From Hahella sp. CCB-MM4 (lineage in GTDB: Bacteria > Pseudomonadota > Gammaproteobacteria > Pseudomonadales > Oleiphilaceae), in NCBI RefSeq assembly GCF_002260525.1, contig NZ_MRYI01000005.1, forward strand, positions 124,001 through 188,000: a stretch of 64,000 nucleotides of DNA, written 5' to 3'. Under the pieces are notes generated by a model. That model saw only the letters and a list, made by a program, of their open reading frames with translations. It did no database searches and was not told where the DNA came from. A program made the translations under genes and the position numbers. Positions 16,739-25,156 of the stretch are shown here, piece by piece (position 1 is the first letter of the stretch; the number at the start of each line of letters is the position of its first letter).

Positions 16739-17827
16739 ATGAGCCTAGAGCTAAAAAACCTGAGCCGTGTCGTTGACGGCCAAACTTGGATCAACGACGT
16801 TAATCTCACCCTGGAACCAGGGTCCTTTAATGTCTTTCTCGGACGTACCCTGGCCGGTAAAACCTCATTAATGAGGTTAATCGCAGGCCTGGATAAACCG
16901 ACTACCGGACAAATCATGATGAATGGCGTGGACGTTACCGGTGTTCCGGTAAAAGACCGCAACATTTCCATGGTTTACCAGCAGTTCATCAACTACCCGA
17001 ACCTCACTGTTTACGACAATATCGCCTCGCCCCTGCGTCTGGCTAATATCAGCGAAGCTACTATCCGCAAGCGTGTCCACGAAACAGCCGAGATGCTTCA
17101 TATCGAGCCATACCTGCACCGGTTGCCACTGGAACTTTCCGGTGGTCAGCAACAGCGTACTGCGATGGCACGCGCGCTGGTCAAGGAAGCCACCATCGTT
17201 CTGTTCGACGAACCACTGGTCAACCTTGACTATAAACTACGCGAAGAACTCCGCCTGGAACTCAGGGAGTTGTTCAAGGAACGCAACACCATTGCCATAT
17301 ACGCCACCACAGAGCCTAACGAAGCATTGGCCCTGGGCGGTACAACGACGGTACTTCATGAAGGCCGTGTACTTCAGTATGGCCCGACTGCTGAGGTATA
17401 TCATCGTCCCAAGGATATCCTCACTGCCGAGATGTTCAGTGAGCCGCCGATCAATGTCGTTAACGGACGTGTAACGGAATCTGAGGTGTCTTTCGACCAA
17501 ACGGTACACTTCCCGCTGAATCAGGACTTACGGGGATTAAAGCCCGGACAGTATCAGTTCGGTGTTCGTGCCTCCCATATCGGTCTGGTGCCACAAAACG
17601 ATGACGACCTGGAACTTTCAGTGAAAGTAGACCTGGCGGAGATCAGTGGCTCAGAAACGTTTCTGCACGTACGCAACGACTACATGAACCTGGTACTACA
17701 TTTATCCGGAGTTCATGGCTACGACGTGGATGAGGACATCAACATCTACTTCCCGACTCACAAGCTGTACGCCTTTGACATGAACGGTCAGATGGTACAG
17801 GCACCAGCTCGCAAGGTTGGAGGCTAA
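16739..17827 (+). CDS. glpS: Glycerol-type ABC importer ATPase GlpS
   Basis: 362 residues, nucleotide-binding domain plus C-terminal TOBE-like regulatory domain of the carbohydrate importer class. Walker A GRTLAGKT (35-42), Q-loop Gln81, signature LSGGQ (133-137) and Walker B VLFDE (154-158) are present, but the switch histidine is not: the position expected to read THD is TTE (190-192). The partner ATPase shows the opposite defect. The ATG at 16739 has GACGGAA upstream; a TTG at 16724 is dismissed. First gene of an operon with a sigma-54 promoter. The glp name rests on gene order (two ATPases, two permeases, DUF2160, large binding protein) known from rhizobial glycerol importers. Confidence 0.88.
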   Translation: MSLELKNLSRVVDGQTWINDVNLTLEPGSFNVFLGRTLAGKTSLMRLIAGLDKPTTGQIMMNGVDVTGVPVKDRNISMVYQQFINYPNLTVYDNIASPLRLANISEATIRKRVHETAEMLHIEPYLHRLPLELSGGQQQRTAMARALVKEATIVLFDEPLVNLDYKLREELRLELRELFKERNTIAIYATTEPNEALALGGTTTVLHEGRVLQYGPTAEVYHRPKDILTAEMFSEPPINVVNGRVTESEVSFDQTVHFPLNQDLRGLKPGQYQFGVRASHIGLVPQNDDDLELSVKVDLAEISGSETFLHVRNDYMNLVLHLSGVHGYDVDEDINIYFPTHKLYAFDMNGQMVQAPARKVGG

Positions 17828-17829
17828 TC

Positions 17830-18927
17830 ATGGCAGAAATACGTTTATCTCAACTGGCGCACACCTACTCCAGCCAACCAAGATCCGATGAAGATTATGC
17901 AATCCGCAAAATGGATCATGTATGGGAACAAGGTGGCGCTTATGCCCTGCTTGGCCCTTCCGGTTGTGGCAAGAGTACTCTGCTGAACATTATTTCCGGA
18001 CTACTGGCACCCTCGGATGGCGATATTCTGTTTGATGGTAAAAAGGTTAACAGCCTGACGCCTCAGGATCGCAATATTGCGCAGGTGTTCCAGTTCCCGG
18101 TGATCTACGACACCATGACCGTGTACGACAACCTGGCATTTCCTCTGCGGAACGTGAAGGTTGCTGAGCACAAGATCAAAAGCAAAGTCCATGAAATTGC
18201 GAACATCCTGGAACTGACCGAGCTTCTCGATAAGAAAGCCAAGGGTCTGACAGCTGATGAGAAGCAAAAAGTCTCTATGGGTCGCGGACTGGTGCGGGAT
18301 GATGTATCCGCTATCCTGTTTGACGAACCATTGACCGTTATCGACCCACACCTCAAGTGGAAGCTGCGTCGCAAACTGAAGCAGATCCATGAACAGTTCA
18401 ATATCACCATGGTATACGTCACCCACGACCAGCTGGAGGCTTCCACCTTCGCTGACAAGATTGCGGTGATGTACGAAGGACAAATTGTTCAGTTCGGTAC
18501 TCCGCGTGAGTTGTTTGAAAGCCCCAACCATACATTCGTCGGCTTTTTCATCGGCAGCCCCGGCATGAATCTGACCGAAGTGACTCTGACTGATAGTGGG
18601 GTTCGCTTTGCCAACACAGAAATTCCTCTAAGCAAGCAGCTTCTGGAACGCGTCAAAGCCAAGCAGTCAGATAACATCAAGATCGGTATCCGTCCTGAAT
18701 TCGTTCATGTTTGGGACGACTCTAACGATGACGCCTTCGTGGTGGATGTGAAATACGTTGAAGACCTGGGTACCTACAAAATCCTGAGTTTTGACCTGGA
18801 CGGCATCGAAATGAAAGCCCGTCTCCAGGAAGACCAGAAAGTGCCCCATGGCAAAGCCTATGTCAGCTTTCCTGACCAATGGCTCAAAGTCTATGTCGAC
18901 GAATTTCTGATGGAGGACTTGGGATGA
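17830..18927 (+). CDS. glpT: Glycerol-type ABC importer ATPase GlpT
   Basis: 365 residues, second nucleotide-binding subunit. Walker A GPSGCGKST (42-50), Q-loop Gln88, Walker B ILFDE (162-166) and switch His199 (VTHDQLEAS) are canonical, but the ABC signature is degenerate: LTADEKQ (140-146) replaces LSGGQ. A C-terminal TOBE-like domain follows from about 240. Two bases separate it from the glpS stop and it overlaps the next permease by ATGA. With GlpS it should form a heterodimer with one complete and one degenerate ATP site. Not to be confused with the unrelated E. coli GlpT antiporter. Confidence 0.88.
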   Translation: MAEIRLSQLAHTYSSQPRSDEDYAIRKMDHVWEQGGAYALLGPSGCGKSTLLNIISGLLAPSDGDILFDGKKVNSLTPQDRNIAQVFQFPVIYDTMTVYDNLAFPLRNVKVAEHKIKSKVHEIANILELTELLDKKAKGLTADEKQKVSMGRGLVRDDVSAILFDEPLTVIDPHLKWKLRRKLKQIHEQFNITMVYVTHDQLEASTFADKIAVMYEGQIVQFGTPRELFESPNHTFVGFFIGSPGMNLTEVTLTDSGVRFANTEIPLSKQLLERVKAKQSDNIKIGIRPEFVHVWDDSNDDAFVVDVKYVEDLGTYKILSFDLDGIEMKARLQEDQKVPHGKAYVSFPDQWLKVYVDEFLMEDLG

Positions 18928-19793
18928 ACAAAGTCGAAAACAACAAAGCCTGGTTCCTGGTTCTGCCGGTTTTCTTACTAGTTGCCTTCTCAGCCATTAT
19001 TCCGCTGATGACGGTCGTAAACTACTCCGTGCAGGACATTTTTGATCAAAATACACGTTACTTTGTCGGCACCGAATGGTTCCGCCAGATGTTATTCGAT
19101 ACACGCTTACATGAAGCACTTCTGCGCCAGTTCATGTACTCATTTTCCGTATTGCTCATTGAAGTACCTTTGGGCATTGGTGTGGCGTTATTGATGCCGA
19201 CCAAAGGCAAAAGCGCCTCTCTGGCATTGATTCTCATCGCTATCCCGTTGTTGATCCCCTGGAACGTAGTCGGAACGATCTGGCAGATCTTCGGACGTGC
19301 GGACATCGGCCTGTTTGGCTGGGCCATCAATAGCATGGGTGCGGATTATAACTATGCGGGTGATCCCGTCGATGCCTGGCTGACCGTCTTGCTGATGGAT
19401 GTATGGCACTGGACTCCCCTGATAGCCCTGCTGTGCTATTCCGGCCTGCGCGCCATTCCTGAGGTTTACTATCAGGCAGCCCGGATCGACAGAGCTTCCC
19501 GTTGGGCGGTATTCCGTTTCATCCAGCTGCCCAAGCTGACCAACGTATTGATTATCGGGGTACTGTTACGGTTCATGGACTCCTTCATGATTTATACCGA
19601 GCCGTTCGTACTGACCGGTGGCGGTCCGGGTAACTCCACCACCTTCCTGAGTCAGTCCCTGACCAAGATGGCAGTGGGCCAGTTTGACCTGGGTCCTGCA
19701 GCGGCTTTCTCAATCATCTACTTCCTGATCGTACTGCTCGTATGCTGGCTGTTCTATACCACCATCATGCACATCAGCCGTGACGACCGATGA
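18924..19793 (+). CDS. glpP: Glycerol-type ABC importer permease GlpP
   Basis: 289 residues with six membrane segments, MalF/UgpA type. The EAA coupling loop appears as YYQAARIDRASRWAVFRFIQLPKL near residues 185-210, and the N-terminal helix starts at about residue 9. The ATG at 18924 overlaps the glpT stop (ATGA) and has GGAGG 7 bases before it. With the next permease it forms the translocation channel. Confidence 0.9.
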   Translation: MNKVENNKAWFLVLPVFLLVAFSAIIPLMTVVNYSVQDIFDQNTRYFVGTEWFRQMLFDTRLHEALLRQFMYSFSVLLIEVPLGIGVALLMPTKGKSASLALILIAIPLLIPWNVVGTIWQIFGRADIGLFGWAINSMGADYNYAGDPVDAWLTVLLMDVWHWTPLIALLCYSGLRAIPEVYYQAARIDRASRWAVFRFIQLPKLTNVLIIGVLLRFMDSFMIYTEPFVLTGGGPGNSTTFLSQSLTKMAVGQFDLGPAAAFSIIYFLIVLLVCWLFYTTIMHISRDDR

Positions 19794-19822
19794 AAGTAAT
19801 GATTTAGACAATAGGTATAGCA

Positions 19823-20710
19823 ATGACACAACAACAAGTAACTGAAACAGCGACCCTGACGATGACACCCTCATCGTCCGCCTCGCGCTCCAAAGCAAAA
19901 GGAGTGGTCCAGATGAGCAAATCAAGATTTGGTCTGATCGCCTATATAGCGTTTGTACTCATTCCTATTTATTGGCTGTTGAACATGTCGTTCAAGACCA
20001 ATGAGGAAATTCTCGGTGGCCTGAGCCTGTTCCCGGATCATATTACCTTTGCCAACTACGTTAAGATCTTTACCGATCCGAGCTGGTATCTGGGCTACGT
20101 GAATTCCATCTCCTATGTCACCCTGAACATGGTTATCAGTCTTCTGGTGGCTTTACCGGCGGCCTATGCATTCAGCCGCTATAAGTTCATTGGCGACAAA
20201 CAGATGTTTTTCTGGTTGTTGTCCAACAGGATGGCACCTCCAGCGGTATTCCTGTTGCCGTTCTTCCAGCTATATTCCTCCGTAGGTCTTTTTGACACCC
20301 ATATTGCAGTGGCGCTGGCACACTGTCTGTTCAATGTGCCTCTGGCCGTATGGATTCTTGAAGGCTTTATGAGCGGCGTGCCCCGGGAAATTGACGAGAC
20401 CGCCTATATAGACGGCTACAGCTTCCCGAAATTCTTTATCAAGATTTTTATTCCGATGATCCGTTCCGGTATCGGGGTGACTGCATTCTTCTGCTTCATG
20501 TTCTCCTGGGTTGAACTGTTGTTCGCCAGAACGCTGACGTCTGTCGACGCCAAGCCCATTGCTGCTGTCATGACACGAACCGTGTCTGCCTCGGGTATCG
20601 ATTGGGGCGTACTGGCGGCAGCCGGTGTCCTGACCATTATCCCCGGCATGCTGGTGATCTGGTTCGTCAGAAACCATGTGGCCAAAGGCTTTGCCTTGGG
20701 TCGGGTTTAA
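19823..20710 (+). CDS. glpQ: Glycerol-type ABC importer permease GlpQ
   Basis: Second permease, 295 residues from the ATG at 19823. Six membrane segments and the EAA-type loop IDETAYIDGYSFPKFFIKIFIP (about 190-211) identify the MalG/UgpE class. The first 30 residues are Thr/Ser-rich with no family similarity, and a stronger ribosome site (AAAAGGAG) precedes an ATG at 19913, which would give a more usual 265-residue protein starting MSKSRFGL. The true start is therefore uncertain. The E. coli GlpQ is an unrelated phosphodiesterase. Confidence 0.88.
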   Translation: MTQQQVTETATLTMTPSSSASRSKAKGVVQMSKSRFGLIAYIAFVLIPIYWLLNMSFKTNEEILGGLSLFPDHITFANYVKIFTDPSWYLGYVNSISYVTLNMVISLLVALPAAYAFSRYKFIGDKQMFFWLLSNRMAPPAVFLLPFFQLYSSVGLFDTHIAVALAHCLFNVPLAVWILEGFMSGVPREIDETAYIDGYSFPKFFIKIFIPMIRSGIGVTAFFCFMFSWVELLFARTLTSVDAKPIAAVMTRTVSASGIDWGVLAAAGVLTIIPGMLVIWFVRNHVAKGFALGRV

Positions 20711-20744
20711 TCAACTTCAGCGGATTCCTAAGAGGAGTATCACT

Positions 20745-21017
20745 ATGAACTGGATGGCCTGGACAATACCTACCGCCGGATTCTTTTCCACCATCATTGC
20801 TATTCTTACAGCAATGACTATCTGGGAGTTGAAGTCTCCCAGCGTAGAACGCAAAGGTTTCCTGCCGATTACAACATCGCGCGGAGACCGGTTGTTTATC
20901 GGCCTGCTTAGCAGCGCCTATATTCACCTGGCCTACTTGGCTATCACGGATGCCACACTCTGGATCGCCACCATCATCTCGGTAATCTGGATGGTTATTG
21001 TGATGCGCTGGGGTTAG
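20745..21017 (+). CDS. DUF2160 membrane protein of the glycerol importer operon
   Basis: 90 residues with two or three hydrophobic segments (about 7-26, 48-65, 67-88), positively charged loop between them. This is the small DUF2160 protein that regularly accompanies glpSTPQV genes; its role in transport is not established. AGAGGAG sits 6 bases before the ATG. It lies between the permease and binding-protein genes on the same strand. Confidence 0.88.
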   Translation: MNWMAWTIPTAGFFSTIIAILTAMTIWELKSPSVERKGFLPITTSRGDRLFIGLLSSAYIHLAYLAITDATLWIATIISVIWMVIVMRWG

Positions 21018-21246
21018 ACAAGGCTCGTCTCTAACGAAATAAAAAAAGCGAGAGGTAAATACAACTGTTACAGATGAAACGCCAATTTATCACATTCGAT
21101 ATGTAGTAAGTCGTGGCTAATAATTACCGGGAGGGTTGGTTCCGGTTACCGGAATTAATAACTGGTTCGATTAGTCGCTAACTCAATGCAGGGATGTTCA
21201 CTGGTAAGGAAGCTGAACATAAATGAAAACAATCAAGAGGCTAACT
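21018..21246 (+). promoter_or_regulatory. Long leader with palindromes before glpV
   Basis: About 230 bases without a gene. It holds a perfect palindromic element TTCCGG-TTA-CCGGAA at 21140-21154 with a related AATTACCGG half upstream (21122-21130), and an AAGAGG ribosome site just before the ATG at 21247. No sigma-54 motif with correct spacing was found, so the binding-protein gene may be read from the operon promoter with extra mRNA structure, or from an unrecognised promoter. Confidence 0.45.
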
Positions 21247-22974
21247 ATGCAAAACAATAAAAAGCGTAAGAGCTTAATGGCATTCGCCGTTGCAGTAGCA
21301 CTTGGCACCAGCAGTGTTTCCTGGGCCGATCAATACAGCGACGCAGCCGAAAAATGGGTATCGCAGGAGTTCAAAGAGTCCACTCTTTCCAAAGAAGAGC
21401 AGCTCAAGGAAATGGCCTGGTTTACCAAGGCTGCAGAAAAGTTCCGTGGCATGGAAATCAATGTCGCTTCAGAAACTATCACCACCCATGAATATGAATC
21501 CAAAGTATTGGCCAAGGCCTTTACCGAGATTACTGGTATCAAGATCAATCATGACCTGATCCAGGAAGGGGATGTGGTAGAGAAGCTGCAAACCCAGATG
21601 CAATCAGGCCGTAACATTTATGACGGTTACATCAATGACTCGGACCTGATCGGTACTCACTTCCGCTACGGTAAAGTGGTTCCCATCTCTGACATGATCG
21701 CAGGTGACGGCAAAGACTACACTCTGCCGACTCTCGACCTGGAAGACTTCATCGGTCTTTCCTTCACCACCGGTCCTGACGGTAAACTCTACCAGCTCCC
21801 GGACCAGCAGTTTGCCAACCTTTACTGGTTCCGCTATGACTGGTTCCAGCGTCCAGACCTTAAGAAGAAGTTCAAGGAAATCTACGGCTATGAGCTGGGT
21901 GTACCCAAGAACTGGTCTGCATACGAAGACATCGCACAATTCTTCACCGTTCACGTGAAAGAAATCGATGGTCAGCGTGTTTACGGTCACATGGATTACG
22001 GTAAAAAAGACCCATCCCTCGGCTGGCGCTTCACCGATGCCTGGTTCTCCATGGCAGGTGCAGGTGACAAGGGTATTCCTAACGGGGTCCCCGTTGACGA
22101 GTGGGGTATTCGTGTAGACGGTTGTCGTCCTGTTGGTTCCAGTGTTACTCGTGGTGGCGCGACCAATGGTCCTGCGGCCGTATATGCAACAACCAAATAC
22201 GTTGACTGGCTGCGTCAGTATGCTCCCCCTGAAGCTCAGGGTATGACATTCTCTGAAGCTGGTCCTGTCCCAGCCCAGGGTAGCATCGCTCAGCAAATCT
22301 TCTGGTATACCGCCTTTACTGCGGACATGACCAAACCAGGTCTGCCTGTTGTAAATGCTGACGGAACGCCAAAATGGCGGATGGCACCTTCTCCAAAAGG
22401 ACCTTACTGGGAAGAAGGCATGAAACTGGGTTATCAGGATGCTGGTTCCTGGACCTTCATGAAATCCACACCTGACGAGCGTCGTCTGGCAGCCTGGCTG
22501 TATGCGCAGTTCACTGTGTCCAAAACCGTCTCTCTGAAGAAGACTCTGGTTGGTCTGACTCCGATTCGTGAGTCTGACATCCTGTCTGAAGAAATGACTC
22601 AAGTAGCTCCAAAACTCGGCGGTCTGGTGGAATTCTACCGCAGCCCTGCCCGCGTTCAGTGGACTCCTACCGGTACCAACGTACCTGACTATCCGAAGCT
22701 GGCTCAGCTGTGGTGGCAGTTCATTGCAGAAGCCGCTAACGGTGAGAAAACTCCACAGGAAGCTCTGGACGGTCTGGCCCAGGCTCAGGATCGCGTATTA
22801 CAGCGTCTGGAACGTGCCAACGTTCAAGGCGAGTGTGGTCCTAAGCTGAATCCAGAAGTGGATCCAAACGAATGGCTGAACAAAGCTGGTTCTCCAAAAG
22901 CCAAACTGGCTAACGAGAAACCTAATGGTGAAACTGTTTCTTACGATGCCCTGATCAAGTCTTGGGAAAAGTAA
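21247..22974 (+). CDS. glpV: Glycerol-type ABC importer binding protein GlpV
   Basis: About 575 residues, much longer than typical sugar-binding proteins (about 420) but normal for GlpV-like proteins. A signal peptide ends SSVSWA-DQ near residue 27. Extracellular-solute-binding family 1 features are visible: a helix-rich N-lobe, LPDQQFANLYWFRYDWFQRPDLKKKF in parts, GAGDKGIPNG, and the tail rich in ALDGLAQAQDRVLQRLER. The ATG at 21247 with AAGAGG 6 bases upstream is favoured; an in-frame ATG at 21223 is possible. Two hairpins follow. Codon use is notably biased, as expected for a highly expressed periplasmic protein. Substrate presumably glycerol or another small polyol. Confidence 0.88.
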   Translation: MQNNKKRKSLMAFAVAVALGTSSVSWADQYSDAAEKWVSQEFKESTLSKEEQLKEMAWFTKAAEKFRGMEINVASETITTHEYESKVLAKAFTEITGIKINHDLIQEGDVVEKLQTQMQSGRNIYDGYINDSDLIGTHFRYGKVVPISDMIAGDGKDYTLPTLDLEDFIGLSFTTGPDGKLYQLPDQQFANLYWFRYDWFQRPDLKKKFKEIYGYELGVPKNWSAYEDIAQFFTVHVKEIDGQRVYGHMDYGKKDPSLGWRFTDAWFSMAGAGDKGIPNGVPVDEWGIRVDGCRPVGSSVTRGGATNGPAAVYATTKYVDWLRQYAPPEAQGMTFSEAGPVPAQGSIAQQIFWYTAFTADMTKPGLPVVNADGTPKWRMAPSPKGPYWEEGMKLGYQDAGSWTFMKSTPDERRLAAWLYAQFTVSKTVSLKKTLVGLTPIRESDILSEEMTQVAPKLGGLVEFYRSPARVQWTPTGTNVPDYPKLAQLWWQFIAEAANGEKTPQEALDGLAQAQDRVLQRLERANVQGECGPKLNPEVDPNEWLNKAGSPKAKLANEKPNGETVSYDALIKSWEK

Positions 22975-23010
22975 GAACACAGTGAGGCTTGGTACAAGGA
23001 TGTGCCGCAT

Positions 23011-23032
23011 CCCCCGGAGTTTCTCCGGGGGG
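23011..23032 (+). terminator. Hairpin after glpV
   Basis: CCCCCGGA (23011-23018) pairs perfectly with TCCGGGGG (23024-23031) around a 5-base loop, 36 bases after the glpV stop. The T-run is lacking, so it may be a processing or stabilising hairpin in the glpV 3' end. Confidence 0.5.
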
Positions 23033-23157
23033 CAATAGTTGTTGCTCCATATCTTATTTGTACCTTTCGAAGCCTGCCCTGGCTTCATGCAATGGCCTCC
23101 TCGCGGGCCATAGGGTAAGTAAACCGTGCCTCGGCGGACCTTGCCCGCGCAATCCTT
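23033..23157. other. Gene-free segment between two hairpins, possible small RNA
   Basis: No reading frame is credible here. The stretch contains GC-rich self-complementary pieces such as GGCC-TCCTCGC-GGGCC and ends in a strong intrinsic terminator. A 3' UTR-derived or independent small RNA is possible, but no known family was recognised. Confidence 0.3.
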
Positions 23158-23186
23158 CCACTCCCTTTTCGGGAGTGGTTTTTTTG
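23158..23186 (+). terminator. Strong intrinsic terminator
   Basis: CCACTCCC (23158-23165), TTTTC loop, GGGAGTGG (23171-23178) and seven T residues: a textbook Rho-independent terminator on the plus strand, ending the glp operon transcript or a small RNA. Confidence 0.9.
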
Positions 23187-23224
23187 TTTCTCCCCGACGA
23201 TCTTATTCCGAATACCAGTAGGCT

Positions 23225-23821
23225 TCAGGACCTGCCGGGATAATGAATCACATTATGAAATACTACCGGCTTTTGACTGGAATTCCGGTAACCATGAGAT
23301 TCATCAGCAGCGAACCGCAACGCATCTCCCTTTTTCAGCTTGATCCACTTCCCTCGGTGAAGAATTTCCAGCTTCCCTTTTATGACAGTGACATGTTCAA
23401 TCACTCCGGTCTCATGGGGATCAGACAAGTGCTTGATTCCAGCCGGAAGGGTCAGCTCCATATACTCAAAGCCCAATACGGGATCAAACGGAAACAGAAT
23501 TTCCACAGCCAGAGCGTCTTCCGGCATAGGGGTCTTAGAGTTCCCTGCCCTGTGCAATAGGGTTGGCGGTCGGCTACTTTCGGTATCAGTTACCAGGGAC
23601 GTAAATGACAGGCGCATCCCGGTGGCGATTTTCCACAATGTGGCAATTGTCGGGCTGGACTCCTCCCGTTCGATCTGCCCCAGCATAGCCTTGCTGACAC
23701 CCGTTGCCTGTGCCGTCTTATCCAGACTCCAGCCTTTCTGTTTTCGCTCACGCTTCAGGACTTCGGCAATATGCTGATTGATCGAATCCACTGACAGGTA
23801 TCTCCCCTGAATAAATTTCAT
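23225..23821 (-). CDS. XRE-family regulator with C-terminal cupin domain
   Basis: 198 residues. A HTH_3 domain (about 15-70; WSLDKTAQATGVSKAMLGQIERE) is followed by a small cupin domain (about 115-195; LPAGIKHLSDPHETGVIEHVTVIKGKLEI, KKGDALRFAADESHGYRN). This architecture is common for repressors that sense a small aromatic or amine ligand through the cupin barrel. The ATG at 23821 is preferred; upstream sequence in frame is the operator region. It is divergent from a BenE-type transporter with twin palindromes between them, so it likely represses both. Confidence 0.9.
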   Translation of the reverse strand: MKFIQGRYLSVDSINQHIAEVLKRERKQKGWSLDKTAQATGVSKAMLGQIEREESSPTIATLWKIATGMRLSFTSLVTDTESSRPPTLLHRAGNSKTPMPEDALAVEILFPFDPVLGFEYMELTLPAGIKHLSDPHETGVIEHVTVIKGKLEILHRGKWIKLKKGDALRFAADESHGYRNSSQKPVVFHNVIHYPGRS

Positions 23822-23823
23822 AT

Positions 23824-23872
23824 GTACGCTATAGCGCACAAGTGATATTCTCACACGTGCGTTATAGCGCAC
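23824..23872. promoter_or_regulatory. Twin palindromic operators between XRE-cupin and BenE genes
   Basis: Two 16-bp copies, GTACGCTATAGCGCAC (23824-23839) and GTGCGTTATAGCGCAC (23857-23872), each close to the perfect palindrome GTGCG-CTATAG-CGCAC, with starts 33 bp apart, about three helical turns. The first abuts the regulator start codon. They are the probable binding sites of the XRE-cupin protein. Confidence 0.8.
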
Positions 23873-23904
23873 ATTCATAATACTCAGATTGCACGGAGAT
23901 CTCC

Positions 23905-25065
23905 ATGCTGAAAGGATTTTCCATAAATCATCTGGTCGCGGGATTTATTGCTGTGCTGGTCGGCTACACCAGTTCAGCGGCGATTATCTTCCAGGCGGCA
24001 CAGTCTGTGGGTGCTACGCCGGAGGAAATCGGCTCCTGGATGTTTGCGCTGGGGATTGGCATGGGCGTCACCAGCATTGGTCTGTCGGTCGCCTATAAAA
24101 TGCCGTTGTTCATCGCATGGTCGACTCCTGGAGCGGCACTCCTGGTCACCAGCCTGATGGGAGTCTCGCTGGCTGAAGCAACCGGGGCTTTCGTGTTGTC
24201 TTCACTGCTCATTTTGATATCAGGAGTCACCGGACTTTTCGAGCGTATGATGAAACATATTCCTCTGGGCATAGGGGCTGCGATGCTGGCAGGAATATTG
24301 TTGCAGTTCGGCCTGGATGTCTTTCGCGCCTTTGGAGATGACTTCTCGTTGGTCGCTATAATGGGCCTCACTTACCTAGTCTTTAAACGCTTTCGCTCAC
24401 GTTATACCGTCGTGCTGGTACTGCTGGTCGGCATTGTCTGGGCTGCCTGGGATCATTCATTAGACTTCAGCCGTCTGAGCCTCGAATTTGCGACACCAAT
24501 ATTCACATGGCCAGTATTCAATATGACTACCCTACTAAGTGTCGGCGTTCCCCTATTCATTGTTACCATGACCTCACAGAATATCCCTGGGGTTGCCGTG
24601 CTTAAGGCTCATGGATACCAACCGCCGATCTCGCCTACCGTTACATGGACAGGATTGGCGAGTCTTATACTCGCACCATTTGGTGGCTATGCTCTCAATC
24701 TGGCGGCTATCACGGCGGCAATCTGTATGGGCCCCGATGTGGATAAAGATCCATCCAAACGTTACTGGGCCAGCGTATCCGGGGGGGTGATCTATCTGTT
24801 TCTGGGAATATTCGGAGCCACGGTGTCAGCATTATTCCTGGCTTTCCCGAAGGCTCTGGTGGTCGCAATCGCAGGCCTGGCTTTGCTGGCTACTATCGGC
24901 AACAGCCTGCACACAGCATTGGCTGATCCGGCTGATCGCGAAGCGTCATTGATCACGTTCCTGATTGCCGCTTCCGGTATTACCCTGTTTGGAGTGGGTT
25001 CCGCATTCTGGGCCATTGTCGTAGGCATTGCAGCAAAGTGGATCATGCATCCACGCGATCACTAA
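23905..25065 (+). CDS. BenE-family benzoate/H+ symporter-like transporter
   Basis: 386 residues with about 11-12 membrane helices throughout. Characteristic BenE blocks are present: GYTSSAAIIFQAAQSVGA, AWSTPGAALLVTS near residue 75, MTSQNIPGVAVLKAHGYQPP near 225, and PFGGYALNLAAITAAICMGPDVDKD near 255. BenE proteins import benzoate or related carboxylates by proton symport. No benzoate-degradation genes are nearby, so the actual substrate is open. Expression is probably controlled by the divergent XRE-cupin regulator. GGAG lies 6 bases before the ATG. Confidence 0.92.
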   Translation: MLKGFSINHLVAGFIAVLVGYTSSAAIIFQAAQSVGATPEEIGSWMFALGIGMGVTSIGLSVAYKMPLFIAWSTPGAALLVTSLMGVSLAEATGAFVLSSLLILISGVTGLFERMMKHIPLGIGAAMLAGILLQFGLDVFRAFGDDFSLVAIMGLTYLVFKRFRSRYTVVLVLLVGIVWAAWDHSLDFSRLSLEFATPIFTWPVFNMTTLLSVGVPLFIVTMTSQNIPGVAVLKAHGYQPPISPTVTWTGLASLILAPFGGYALNLAAITAAICMGPDVDKDPSKRYWASVSGGVIYLFLGIFGATVSALFLAFPKALVVAIAGLALLATIGNSLHTALADPADREASLITFLIAASGITLFGVGSAFWAIVVGIAAKWIMHPRDH

Positions 25066-25086
25066 ACTGATCAGTGAAGACGTCTA

Positions 25087-25113
25087 GGCAGCATCCTTGC
25101 TGCCCTTGTTTTC
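25087..25113 (+). terminator. Intrinsic terminator after the BenE-like gene
   Basis: GGCAGCA (25087-25093), TCCT loop, TGCTGCC (25098-25104), then CTTGTTTTCT. A 7-bp perfect stem and T-rich tail just after the transporter stop, before a convergent gene. Confidence 0.75.
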
Positions 25114-25156
25114 TACATCGTTTTCTATTTCCGCTTAGACATCAGATGCGGAAAGA

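Noticed and set aside
21140-21154. Palindrome before glpV as a sigma-54 activator site or promoter
   Set aside because: No GG-N10-GC element follows at suitable distance, and the motif differs from the GTTCA dyad upstream of glpS.
21604-22602. 332-codon open frame on the minus strand inside glpV
   Set aside because: Shadow produced by the biased codon use of the binding-protein gene; composition (many Arg, Thr, Cys, His) is not protein-like.
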